A stretch of DNA of 35,665 nt. Origin: an uncultured Bacillaceae bacterium (GTDB lineage Bacteria; Bacillota; Bacilli; Bacillales; Amphibacillaceae). Shown piece by piece: positions 8,126 to 14,773 of the stretch. Below the pieces are notes generated by a model, which searched no databases, was not told the origin of the DNA, and worked only from the letters and a program-made list of their open reading frames with translations. How positions within the stretch are numbered: position 1 is the stretch's first letter; each line of letters opens with the position of its first letter. The position numbers were made by a program, and so were the translations under genes. Location: assembly GCA_937925695.1 (NCBI GenBank), contig CALAMD010000109.1, positions 1 through 35,665 of the forward strand, written 5' to 3'.

Positions 8126-8539
8126 TCATGCACTAATGCATACGGGACACAAGCCATACACTTCAAATTTGTGATCTTGAATATAATAATTACTTAAATC
8201 GTCTTCTACTTCATCCATCGGGCAAATATTAATTTTCTTCGTTTTCCCACAATCATTACAAATGAAATGATGATGATGGTGTTGGGCACAGGCCATCCGG
8301 AAATGTTTTTCCGAATTTAACTCAGTCATTTCCAATATTCCTAGCTGATGAAATAGATGAAGATTACGATATACTGTGTCGAAACTAATACCTTGATAAG
8401 TTGTTTCTAAGTAATCGTTTAGTTCTTTTGCTGTCCGATAGCGATCATTTTCGGCAAAAAAGGCTAATATGTCTTTTCTTCTTTTCGTAGTTTTGTAACC
8501 ATGATCTTTTAAAAGGTTAATAGCTTCTTTTAAGGTCAT
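8126..8539 (-). CDS. zur: Fur-family zinc regulator Zur
   Basis: A 137-residue Fur-family repressor, most likely zinc-sensing. The N-terminal winged helix includes the helix TTKRRKDILAFF and the recognition region ISFDTVYRNLHLF (51-63). A histidine run at 87-91 and two CxxC pairs (C94-C97 and C131-C134) form the structural zinc site. Its ATG follows the znuB stop without any gap (TAG then ATG on the minus strand), and its ribosome site AAAGAGGTGG lies inside the end of znuB, so translation is probably coupled. The znu context and the three Zur-like boxes at 11177-11286 favour Zur over Fur or PerR. It would then repress its own operon. Confidence 0.9.
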   Translation of the reverse strand: MTLKEAINLLKDHGYKTTKRRKDILAFFAENDRYRTAKELNDYLETTYQGISFDTVYRNLHLFHQLGILEMTELNSEKHFRMACAQHHHHHFICNDCGKTKKINICPMDEVEDDLSNYYIQDHKFEVYGLCPVCISA

Positions 8540-9382
8540 CTAAACCACCTCTTTTTTTCGAAAAACTAATTTTTGATAGCTAAGACTTCCGAGTAAGATG
8601 ATCACGGCTGTCATTACAATCGTTCCACCTGGTGGTATACTTAAATAATAGCCGCTTATTAAACCACTGACAACAGCCACTTCACCAAACAGTAGAGAAT
8701 ATAGAATAAGTTGTTTATAGCTTTTTGCAATTCTCATCGCTGCCGCAACTGGTAAGGTCATCAGGGCTGAAACCAATAAAACACCAACAATACGAATGGA
8801 AGCCGCTATGACAAGCGCAGTGAGAATGATAAAAAGCAGATGAATTCTCTTTGCATGGATGCCTGAAACAATGGCATGTTCCTCATCAAAGGATAAAGTA
8901 AGTAATTCTTTATAAAAGATAAATATGATGATCAGGACAATGACGGTAATCCCTAAGATCGTATAAAAATCATTTTTGCTAACGGCAGAGACGGAACCGA
9001 ATAAATAGTTAAATAGATCGTTATTGAATCCATTTGCTAATGAAATAAAAATGACGCTTAGACCAACCCCGCTCGATAAAATGATTGGAATCCCAATCTC
9101 CTGATAGGCAGGATACATCCTGCGAAGTTTTTCAATGAATACTGAGCCAAGGACTGAAAAAGCGATTCCACCATATAATGGGGAAAGTGAAATAGTCAGT
9201 AACTTATCTAGCCACAGGCCAAAGGCGATGCCGGCTAAGGTTACATGGGATAGGGAATCGGCTAATAAGGACAAACGTCTAACAACAAGAAAAGTACCCA
9301 ATAATGGAGCGATTATGCCGATTAATAATCCAGTATAAAAAGTATAGCGTAAAAAATCATATTGTATAAAATCTCCTAGCAT
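8540..9382 (-). CDS. znuB: Zinc ABC transporter permease ZnuB
   Basis: The membrane permease of a metal ABC-3 transporter, with about eight to nine hydrophobic segments and the usual GTFLVVRRLSLLADSLSHVTLAG motif region near the N-terminus (read in parts), followed by EEHAIVSGI in a cytoplasmic loop. The frame is open to 9439, but the ribosome site TGGAGGCC lies just before two adjacent ATGs; the second, at 9382 (MLGDFIQYDF), has the better spacing of 7 bases. The protein then has about 280 residues, normal for ZnuB. It lies between znuC (117 bases upstream) and zur (touching). Confidence 0.92.
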   Translation of the reverse strand: MLGDFIQYDFLRYTFYTGLLIGIIAPLLGTFLVVRRLSLLADSLSHVTLAGIAFGLWLDKLLTISLSPLYGGIAFSVLGSVFIEKLRRMYPAYQEIGIPIILSSGVGLSVIFISLANGFNNDLFNYLFGSVSAVSKNDFYTILGITVIVLIIIFIFYKELLTLSFDEEHAIVSGIHAKRIHLLFIILTALVIAASIRIVGVLLVSALMTLPVAAAMRIAKSYKQLILYSLLFGEVAVVSGLISGYYLSIPPGGTIVMTAVIILLGSLSYQKLVFRKKEVV

Positions 9383-9499
9383 CATAAGGCCTCCAGAACT
9401 ATTAGTAGAAATGAACGTCCGCTTTTCAGCAGTAAGCACTGTTGAGCGTATAATCGTCGTTAGAACTTTTGTGAAATGAACGGTTTCGTTGATTGGATT

Positions 9500-10207
9500 T
9501 TACGTTGTTGATTGTTGGGTTACATATTTCTCAGGTGGACCATGAAAATATATCGTTTGATTAAGTCCAATCATTTCTGTTACATAGTCTCTCATGGAAG
9601 TGAGATCATGGGACACAAGCAATAGAGTGATTTGTTGTTCTTGCTGAAGTTTTACGAGTAGTTGATAGAATCGTTCAACATTTGTTACATCAATCCCAAC
9701 AGTCGGTTCGTCTAAGATGATTAATGTAGGTTGACTGACCAAGGCGCGAGCAATAAAAACCCTTTGTTGTTGCCCACCTGATAGGTTACCGATATTTTCA
9801 TGAACATAATCTTCCATCCCAACTTGTTTAATGGCAGTAATTACTTGTTGGCGATGTTTTTTAGTGAAGAATTTAAAGTAACCGATGCGAGCAGTTAGTC
9901 CCATTGCAACGACCTCAAAAACGGTTGCTGGAAACCCTTTGTTGAAAGTATTTGCTTTTTGGGAGACAAACCCGATTTTTGACCAATCAGTAAATTCATT
10001 TATTGGCTGATTGAATAGTTTAATCGTGCCTTCATCGGGTTTGAGTAGGCCAAGGATCATTTTAATCAAGGTTGTTTTACCGCCCCCGTTTGGTCCCACT
10101 AAACCGACAAAAGCCCCTTGACTGATTGAAAAATCAATTTCTTTAACGATGGTTTTATTATTATAGGAAAATGTTACATTTTCTAAAGAAAGAATCGGAT
10201 TGTTCAT
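9500..10207 (-). CDS. znuC: Zinc ABC transporter ATPase ZnuC
   Basis: The ATP-binding subunit that drives zinc uptake with ZnuB and ZnuA. Walker A is GPNGGGKTT (38-46), the ABC signature is LSGGQQQR, Walker B is LIILDEP and the switch histidine is in VSHDL. Length 235 is normal. It starts 13 bases after the znuA stop, clearly in the same transcript. The zinc rather than manganese assignment rests on the histidine-rich loop of ZnuA, the linked Zur gene and the Zur-like boxes, since the ATPase alone does not show the metal. Confidence 0.93.
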   Translation of the reverse strand: MNNPILSLENVTFSYNNKTIVKEIDFSISQGAFVGLVGPNGGGKTTLIKMILGLLKPDEGTIKLFNQPINEFTDWSKIGFVSQKANTFNKGFPATVFEVVAMGLTARIGYFKFFTKKHRQQVITAIKQVGMEDYVHENIGNLSGGQQQRVFIARALVSQPTLIILDEPTVGIDVTNVERFYQLLVKLQQEQQITLLLVSHDLTSMRDYVTEMIGLNQTIYFHGPPEKYVTQQSTT

Positions 10208-10220
10208 TCATCCACCTCGT

Positions 10221-11144
10221 TTATTCTGTAGCTTGATCGAGTACATCAAGATTTGCTTTCATTAAAGAAAAGTAGTCATCATTGTTTTTGATATCTTCTT
10301 CTGTTAATATTTCTAAATTGTGCAGATAGAGAGCTTCGGCTTCAAGATAATCCTGAATAACGTTGGCGAGACGATTCGAGCTGTTTTGTTCAAATAGAAC
10401 ATAGCCAATGTTTTTTTCTTGCGCTAAGCCAGCGATTTTTGCTAATTCTTTCTGGGATGGCTCATCTAAAGAAGTCATGCCAGAAAGGGGAATTTGTTCA
10501 AGGTCGTATCTCTCTTCCCAATAACCATAAGCAGCATGGGATACAATGATTGTTTTATTTGTTTTTTGTTCTAGCCTTTCAATAAATTGCTGATCCAGTT
10601 CGTTTAATTTATCTACTAGCTGTGTTAGATTTTCATTAAACTGATCTTTGTGATCTGGTGCAAGCTTGATTAATTCATGATTAATAATTGTTGCCATCTC
10701 GATCATACGAAGAGGATCTAACCAGATATGGGGATCAAAATCTGAGTGATGGTGGCCGTCATCATGGCCATGGTGATTATTTTGCTGCTTGAAGAGATCC
10801 TCATGGGCACCAATTTCAATAAAGGTTATATTTTGTGATTCCAAAGTTGCAACAGCTTTTTCTGCGAACACTTCCATAAAATTACCAAGATAAATAAAAG
10901 CATCGCTGTTCGCCATCTGTGTCATTTCTCTAGAAGTCGGTTCATATGTATGAGCATCAACACCTGGAGGATAGATGGACTCAACGGTTGCAATTTCACC
11001 AGCAATTTGTTCAGTGATAAATTGGATTGGATAAATAGATGTATAAATGAACAATTCTGACTGATTCGCTTCACTTTGCTGCTTATCATGACAGGCCACC
11101 AGTAGAATTGAAAAGATAATTATAAAAGGTAGTTTATATTTCAA
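10221..11144 (-). CDS. znuA: Zinc-binding lipoprotein ZnuA
   Basis: The surface solute-binding lipoprotein of the zinc transporter, cluster 9 family. The lipobox LVAC places the lipidated cysteine at residue 18. The metal-site histidines expected in the family are visible at about His65 (PGVDAHTYEP), His139 (DPHIWLDP) and His206 (VSHAAYGYW). Between them is the charged histidine-rich loop at 121-135 (NNHHGHDDGHHHS), the usual mark of a zinc rather than manganese binder. It is the first gene of a four-gene minus-strand operon whose leader carries three Zur-like boxes. Confidence 0.94.
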   Translation of the reverse strand: MKYKLPFIIIFSILLVACHDKQQSEANQSELFIYTSIYPIQFITEQIAGEIATVESIYPPGVDAHTYEPTSREMTQMANSDAFIYLGNFMEVFAEKAVATLESQNITFIEIGAHEDLFKQQNNHHGHDDGHHHSDFDPHIWLDPLRMIEMATIINHELIKLAPDHKDQFNENLTQLVDKLNELDQQFIERLEQKTNKTIIVSHAAYGYWEERYDLEQIPLSGMTSLDEPSQKELAKIAGLAQEKNIGYVLFEQNSSNRLANVIQDYLEAEALYLHNLEILTEEDIKNNDDYFSLMKANLDVLDQATE

Positions 11145-11176
11145 GTTTTGCCCTCCTTAATTGTCTAACAAATATT

Positions 11177-11197
11177 TTATCGGAATGATTACGATTT
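11177..11197. promoter_or_regulatory. Zur-like box 1 upstream of znuA
   Basis: This 21-base dyad matches the Bacillus Zur consensus AAATCGTAAT-N-ATTACGATTT at 18 of 20 fixed positions. The right arm ATTACGATTT is perfect. It lies 33 bases upstream of the znuA ATG. Confidence 0.8.
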
Positions 11198-11199
11198 GT

Positions 11200-11220
11200 A
11201 AATTGGAATGATTACGATTT
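11200..11220. promoter_or_regulatory. Zur-like box 2 upstream of znuA
   Basis: A second 21-base copy, again 18 of 20 fixed positions, with centre 23 bases from box 1. The two share the identical run GGAATGATTACGATTT. Confidence 0.8.
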
Positions 11221-11265
11221 AGGTTGTTTTTTATAACAAAATGAGCACTGTTTTCTCACGATAGT

Positions 11266-11286
11266 TAATTGTAATGGTTACGATTT
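11266..11286. promoter_or_regulatory. Zur-like box 3 upstream of znuA
   Basis: A third copy with about 17 of 20 fixed positions. Its centre is 66 bases from box 2. An AT-rich stretch with TTATAA on the minus strand lies between boxes 2 and 3 and could be the -10 of the znu promoter, though I see no clear -35. Confidence 0.65.
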
Positions 11287-11356
11287 GGAATTTACAAACA
11301 TTATGTACTGAAAAAAAGATTTTCAAACTGTGGAGAGAAGAGCAGGGCTAGGGCTG

Positions 11357-11524
11357 ACGAGCGACTTCTAGCCATTTAGGATCAACTTTTGCCTATATAC
11401 GAGCTACTATTGCTCATTATGGATCAACTTTTGCCTATATACGAGCGACTTTTGCCTATTATGGATCAAGTTCTGCTCATTCACGATCGAGTTTAGTTGA
11501 TTATGGATCAACTTTCATCGCCTC
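11357..11524. repeat. Four degenerate tandem copies of a 42-bp unit
   Basis: Copies begin at 11357, 11399, 11441 and 11483. Each has a 24-base part starting ACGAGCGACTTTTGCC and an 18-base part ATCAACTTTTGCCTATAT; the two parts are themselves related, so the array is a roughly 21-base motif alternating in two forms. Copies 2 and 3 are closest; copies 1 and 4 are decayed. One frame reads TSDFCLLWINFCLY-like peptide but is stopped by TAG in copy 1 and TGA in copy 4, and there is no ribosome site, so it is not a gene. I recall similar sequences between genes in other Bacillaceae; their function is unknown to me. Confidence 0.85.
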
Positions 11525-11535
11525 GCCTTAACTTG

Positions 11536-11556
11536 TGACAAACGATTTACTTGTCA
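11536..11556. promoter_or_regulatory. Dyad TGACAA-N9-TTGTCA upstream of yusI
   Basis: A perfect 6-base inverted repeat with nine bases between arms, in the space between the 42-bp repeats and yusI. TTGTCA (11551-11556) with TAGTAT (11572-11577) could be a weak promoter with a short 15-base spacer. No specific regulator can be named. Confidence 0.35.
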
Positions 11557-11614
11557 TTGAATTCAAATTAATAGTATTGTTAAATAAAGATCGGACAAAA
11601 GGGGTATGAAAATA

Positions 11615-11968
11615 ATGTTAACTTTATATTGGTATCCAAACTGTAGTACATGTAGAAAAGCAAAAAAATGGCTGGACGATCGAGATTTAGAGTACCGGTT
11701 AGTCCATCTTGTAGAGGAAACACCATCAGCAGATGAAATCTTGGAATTAATGGCTAAAAGCGATTTGCCTCCACGTCGTTTTTTTAATACAAGTGGCAGA
11801 GTGTATCGGGAACAAAATATGAAAGAAAAAATTAAGGATGCAACGAAGGAAGAAATGGCTTCATATTTAGCATCTGATGGGATGTTGATAAAACGACCAA
11901 TTGTAACTGATGGTGAAAATGTAACAGTTGGATATAATGAAGAAAATTTTAATCAAGTTTGGGCATAG
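11615..11968 (+). CDS. yusI: Spx/ArsC-family thioredoxin-fold protein YusI
   Basis: A 117-residue protein of the ArsC/Spx family with the N-terminal CxxC motif CSTC at Cys10-Cys13 and the later RPIVTDGENVTVGYNEE segment that is typical of the group. An ATG at 11606 is only one base from AAGGGG, so the in-frame ATG at 11615 is preferred. Members reduce disulfides or arsenate or, as Spx, bind RNA polymerase; YusI is a poorly understood member. It lies upstream of gcvH, as in B. subtilis. No arsenic genes are near, so arsenate reduction is unlikely from the context. Confidence 0.85.
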   Translation: MLTLYWYPNCSTCRKAKKWLDDRDLEYRLVHLVEETPSADEILELMAKSDLPPRRFFNTSGRVYREQNMKEKIKDATKEEMASYLASDGMLIKRPIVTDGENVTVGYNEENFNQVWA

Positions 11969-12050
11969 TATGAAAGCAAAACAACTAGCAATATTGATAT
12001 TATCCTAGTATAGTTAAATTAATTTCATATCAAAATCGGAGGGATGAACA

Positions 12051-12431
12051 ATGACTTTACCATCAGATTACTTTTATTCTGAAGATCATGTTTGGGCTAA
12101 ACCTGAAGGTGATCGCATCCGCATTGGTGTTACTGCATTTGCTCAAGAAGAATTAGGTGAAGTTGTGTTTGTAGAGTTACCTGAGTTAGGTGATGAAGTT
12201 GAAGCCGATGAACCGTTTGGTAGTGTAGAGTCGGTTAAAACAGTATCGGAATTATATGCTCCTATTAATGGAAGAGTAATTGAAATAAATGAAGAATTAG
12301 CTGATCGTCCAGAATTAATCAATGAATCACCCTATGAAGATGCATGGTTAATTGCTGTCGAGCCAGTCGATGAATCTGAGCTTGAGGAATTGTTATCAGC
12401 TGAAGCATACGAGGAGTTTGTTGAAGAGTAA
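12051..12431 (+). CDS. gcvH: Glycine cleavage system H protein
   Basis: GcvH carries the lipoyl arm that shuttles aminomethyl groups in glycine cleavage. In Firmicutes it is also the obligatory relay from which lipoyl groups are moved to 2-oxo acid dehydrogenases. The lipoylation lysine is Lys63 in GSVESVKTVSELYAP. The conserved EDHVWAKPEGDRIRIGVTAFAQEELGEVVFVELP fold is recognisable (given as residues 11-44). Length 126 is normal. A GGAGGG ribosome site precedes the ATG. The other glycine cleavage genes are not in this window. Confidence 0.96.
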   Translation: MTLPSDYFYSEDHVWAKPEGDRIRIGVTAFAQEELGEVVFVELPELGDEVEADEPFGSVESVKTVSELYAPINGRVIEINEELADRPELINESPYEDAWLIAVEPVDESELEELLSAEAYEEFVEE

Positions 12432-12437
12432 TTAAGT

Positions 12438-12475
12438 AAGGCTGTATTGTATCCTTAGCGATGACAATCAGCCTT
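12438..12475 (+). terminator. Hairpin after gcvH (weak terminator or processing site)
   Basis: AAGGCTG-T-ATTGT pairs with ACAAT-CAGCCTT around a 13-base loop. The tail GATTCATTTT is only moderately T-rich, so complete termination is uncertain and the genes downstream could be reached by read-through. Confidence 0.4.
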
Positions 12476-12507
12476 GATTCATTTTGAGATTAAATAGAGG
12501 TGGAGAC

Positions 12508-12867
12508 ATGAATACCACTGGTGTGGAAAAAGTGATTATCGTTGAAGGTGTTACAGATAAAAAACAAGTGGAAAAAGTGATAGCGGAACAAGCTACAGTC
12601 CTTTGTACCCACGGCACCTTTGATGTTGAACGCTTTGACGAGTTGTTGGAGTATTATGCATTAGATGATAAGGATGTTTATATCTTGGTCGATGAAGATG
12701 AGCCTGGTATGAAGTTAAGAAAACAACTTTTACGCGAATTACCCCATGCAACAAATATTCATATCCATGAAGGGTATAAAGAGGTTGCGGAAACCCCTGT
12801 GAATGTATTAGCGACTATTTTAGTGGGGTATCATTTTCAAGTCGATCCAAGGTATTTATTGATCTAG
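12508..12867 (+). CDS. yusF: Small Toprim-domain protein YusF
   Basis: A 119-residue Toprim protein related to the N-terminal part of ribonuclease M5 and to DnaG-type proteins. The acidic metal motifs are the glutamate in IIVEGVTDK (Glu13) and the DxD in ILVDEDEPG (Asp62, Asp64). The start is the ATG at 12508, 5 bases after GAGGTGG; the frame is open to a TTG at 12484 that has no ribosome site. There is no DNA- or RNA-binding extension, so it is a minimal Toprim. The biological role of YusF is not known. It is followed by yusE in the same order as in B. subtilis. Confidence 0.85.
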   Translation: MNTTGVEKVIIVEGVTDKKQVEKVIAEQATVLCTHGTFDVERFDELLEYYALDDKDVYILVDEDEPGMKLRKQLLRELPHATNIHIHEGYKEVAETPVNVLATILVGYHFQVDPRYLLI

Positions 12868-12890
12868 TCAAAGTAGATAGGTGATTTGTA

Positions 12891-13214
12891 TTGAAAGACT
12901 TTAAACGAGAACTGTTAAATGAAGACAATTTTCTCTTATTTATTTATACACCGCTATGTGGCACGTGTAATTTAGCAAGAAGCATGTTATATAAAATCGA
13001 AATGGCTCATGATCAACAGCTTTTTTATCAGATGAATGCTTCTTTTTACCCTGAAGTGATGCAACAGTTAAAAATTACGAGTGTTCCTTGTTTACTTATT
13101 CAAACGAATGGTGAGATAAAAGAAAAAATCTATGCCTTTCATTCAGTCCCTAATATTTATTATTATTTGCTCAAACATTGTCCAGATTTATTAAAAATGA
13201 ATGATCAAAAGTGA
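12891..13214 (+). CDS. yusE: Thioredoxin-like protein YusE
   Basis: A 107-residue thioredoxin-fold protein with the active site CGTC (Cys23, Cys26) in YTPLCGTCNLA and the cis-proline in SVPCLLI (Pro66). No signal peptide is seen, so it is cytoplasmic. The start is a TTG with AGGTGA about 7 bases upstream. It lies 23 bases after yusF in an apparent operon. Its partners are unknown; the unusual extra cysteine next to the cis-proline (Cys67) could affect reactivity. Confidence 0.85.
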   Translation: MKDFKRELLNEDNFLLFIYTPLCGTCNLARSMLYKIEMAHDQQLFYQMNASFYPEVMQQLKITSVPCLLIQTNGEIKEKIYAFHSVPNIYYYLLKHCPDLLKMNDQK

Positions 13215-13233
13215 AGTCATAATCGATTAGCTG

Positions 13234-13267
13234 CACTCCTTTAAGGGCAACCTATGAACAAGGAGTG
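13234..13267 (+). promoter_or_regulatory. Hairpin sequestering a ribosome binding site
   Basis: CACTCCTT (13234-13241) is a perfect complement of AAGGAGTG (13260-13267), the ribosome site of the gene at 13274. The loop is 18 bases. TGCA on both outer sides could extend the stem with a bulge. Folded, it would hide the Shine-Dalgarno sequence. Confidence 0.5.
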
Positions 13268-13273
13268 ATGCAG

Positions 13274-13690
13274 ATGATCAAAATATTTATGCTTTCAGCC
13301 CTAAGCTTTCTATTGGTAACGACAGATCATGACGTAATTGAAACACAACAAGAGACCTTTATCGAACTATTTGATATTGAACAAGGTGAAGTGTTTAAGA
13401 AAGTTTCTTATCATTCGGTTATTCAATCAGAAGTCGAATCGTTACTCACAAACATCAATGGGATCGTGAAAGATATTAGTCCGATTCCAGCAACGGGGTT
13501 TATCGTTAAAATTCCTTTGCAACCTCATGTCACAGTACATAATGAATGGTTTCATGACCTGGTTGATGAGGTATTCGTTTTTTATTCACCCAAAACAGAA
13601 CCATTTATTCTGCTGTTTGATCAAGAAAATAGACCTTATTTTTTTACATTGGCCCATGATGCCACAAGTCTATTGTTCCTGTTACAGTAA
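13274..13690 (+). CDS. Small protein of unknown function with N-terminal signal/anchor
   Basis: I do not recognise a domain. The best start is the ATG at 13274 (MIKIFMLSALSFLLV), 6 bases after AAGGAGTG; an ATG at 13268 and a GTG at 13265 are in frame but too close. The 138 residues begin with a hydrophobic segment of about 15 residues, followed by a mostly soluble part with alternating hydrophobic and acidic residues (QSEVESLLTNINGIVKDI) and the sequence IPLQPHVTVHNEWFHDLVDEVFVFY. It occupies the place where yusD lies in B. subtilis, but I cannot confirm homology by eye. The upstream hairpin may control its translation. No terminator is visible after it. Confidence 0.65.
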   Translation: MIKIFMLSALSFLLVTTDHDVIETQQETFIELFDIEQGEVFKKVSYHSVIQSEVESLLTNINGIVKDISPIPATGFIVKIPLQPHVTVHNEWFHDLVDEVFVFYSPKTEPFILLFDQENRPYFFTLAHDATSLLFLLQ

Positions 13691-13740
13691 AATATGTGTT
13701 TAAAATATCAAATCGACCTCTAAAACGGGGGATGGAACGG

Positions 13741-13797
13741 AATTATCAAAAACAGGTTAGCCACTAATTTATCTGTTTACGCGTCTAATTGATAATT
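13741..13797 (+). promoter_or_regulatory. Nested inverted repeats upstream of suf
   Basis: AATTATCAA (13741-13749) pairs with TTGATAATT (13789-13797), and inside it AAACAG (13750-13755) pairs with CTGTTT (13773-13778). There is no T run after it, so it is not a normal terminator. TTGATA at 13789-13794 with TTATAG at 13811-13816 could be a weak extra promoter. Confidence 0.4.
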
Positions 13798-13896
13798 TAA
13801 CTTGTAAATGTTATAGTTGTAATTCAAGGGAAGACTCGATAAATCAATGAGATTTCAATCAGTTGATTAATCAATTTAGATGTTTTAAGATTGTAA

Positions 13897-13923
13897 TGAG
13901 AATAAATTGAGAATGGATATAAT
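13897..13923 (+). promoter_or_regulatory. Proximal suf promoter region with TGAGAAT direct repeat
   Basis: TATAAT at 13918-13923 is a consensus -10 located 47 bases before the sufC ATG. No consensus -35 is seen; instead TGAGAAT occurs at 13897-13903 and 13908-13914, exactly 11 bases apart, in the position of the -35 and spacer. A promoter that lacks a -35 and has a direct repeat there suggests control by a bound protein, which is inference. Confidence 0.55.
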
Positions 13924-13969
13924 CTTATCTATCCTCATGAATATAAATTAGTTAATTGGAGGTATTCTT

Positions 13970-14755
13970 ATGGCGGGATCAACATTAGAAATTAAAGATC
14001 TTCATGTATCAATTGAAGATACAGAAATTTTAAAAGGTGTTAATTTGACAATCAAAGGCGGCGAATTCCATGCTGTCATGGGGCCGAATGGAACTGGAAA
14101 GTCAACATTAGCATCAGCAATTATGGGACATCCTCAGTATGAAATTACTAAAGGAAGCATCCTCTTAGATGGAGAAGATGTTTTAGAAATGGAAGTTGAT
14201 GAGCGAGCAAGAGCTGGCTTATTCTTAGCGATGCAGTATCCAAGTGAAATTAGTGGGGTAACGACTTCTGAATTTCTCCGTTCTGCAATTAATGCTCATC
14301 GTGGAGAAGGAAATGAAATTCAACTGATGGAATTTATTAAAGAACTAGATCAAGCATTAGATGATTTAAATATTGATAAGAACATGGCCCAGCGTTACTT
14401 AAATGAAGGTTTTTCTGGTGGGGAAAAGAAGCGTAATGAAATTCTCCAATTATTAATGTTACAACCAGCTATTGCTATTTTAGATGAAATTGACTCAGGT
14501 TTAGATATCGATGCGCTGAAAATTGTATCAAAAGCAATTAATAGTCAAAGAAAAGATAGTTTTGGCTGTCTCATTATTACCCACTATCAAAGATTGCTAA
14601 ATTATATTACACCTGATTATGTCCACGTGATGATGCAAGGTCGTATCGTTAAATCTGGTGGTCCAGAACTAGCTGAACGTTTAGAAGCTGAAGGATATGA
14701 GTGGATTAAAGAAGAGCTCGGTATTGAAGATGTTACAGTCGGACAAGAAGCTTAA
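13970..14755 (+). CDS. sufC: Fe-S assembly ATPase SufC
   Basis: SufC is the soluble ABC-type ATPase of the SufBCD scaffold that builds Fe-S clusters. Walker A is GPNGTGKST (38-46), the signature is the Suf-specific FSGGEKKRNE, and Walker B ends AILDEIDSGLDID. The Suf-type replacement of the usual LSGGQ distinguishes it from transporters. Length 261 is normal. The ATG follows GGAGG by 8 bases. It is the first gene of sufC-D-S-U-B, which has the same order as in B. subtilis, where this is the main and essential Fe-S system. Confidence 0.97.
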   Translation: MAGSTLEIKDLHVSIEDTEILKGVNLTIKGGEFHAVMGPNGTGKSTLASAIMGHPQYEITKGSILLDGEDVLEMEVDERARAGLFLAMQYPSEISGVTTSEFLRSAINAHRGEGNEIQLMEFIKELDQALDDLNIDKNMAQRYLNEGFSGGEKKRNEILQLLMLQPAIAILDEIDSGLDIDALKIVSKAINSQRKDSFGCLIITHYQRLLNYITPDYVHVMMQGRIVKSGGPELAERLEAEGYEWIKEELGIEDVTVGQEA

Positions 14756-14773
14756 AGGTAAGGAGGGGTAGTT

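Noticed and set aside
11399..11482. Possible short coding region through the 42-bp repeats
   Set aside because: The frame is stopped in copies 1 and 4, there is no start with a ribosome site, and conservation is at the DNA-repeat level rather than protein level.
11357..11524. CRISPR array
   Set aside because: Repeats are contiguous without unique spacers, are degenerate, and no cas genes are present.
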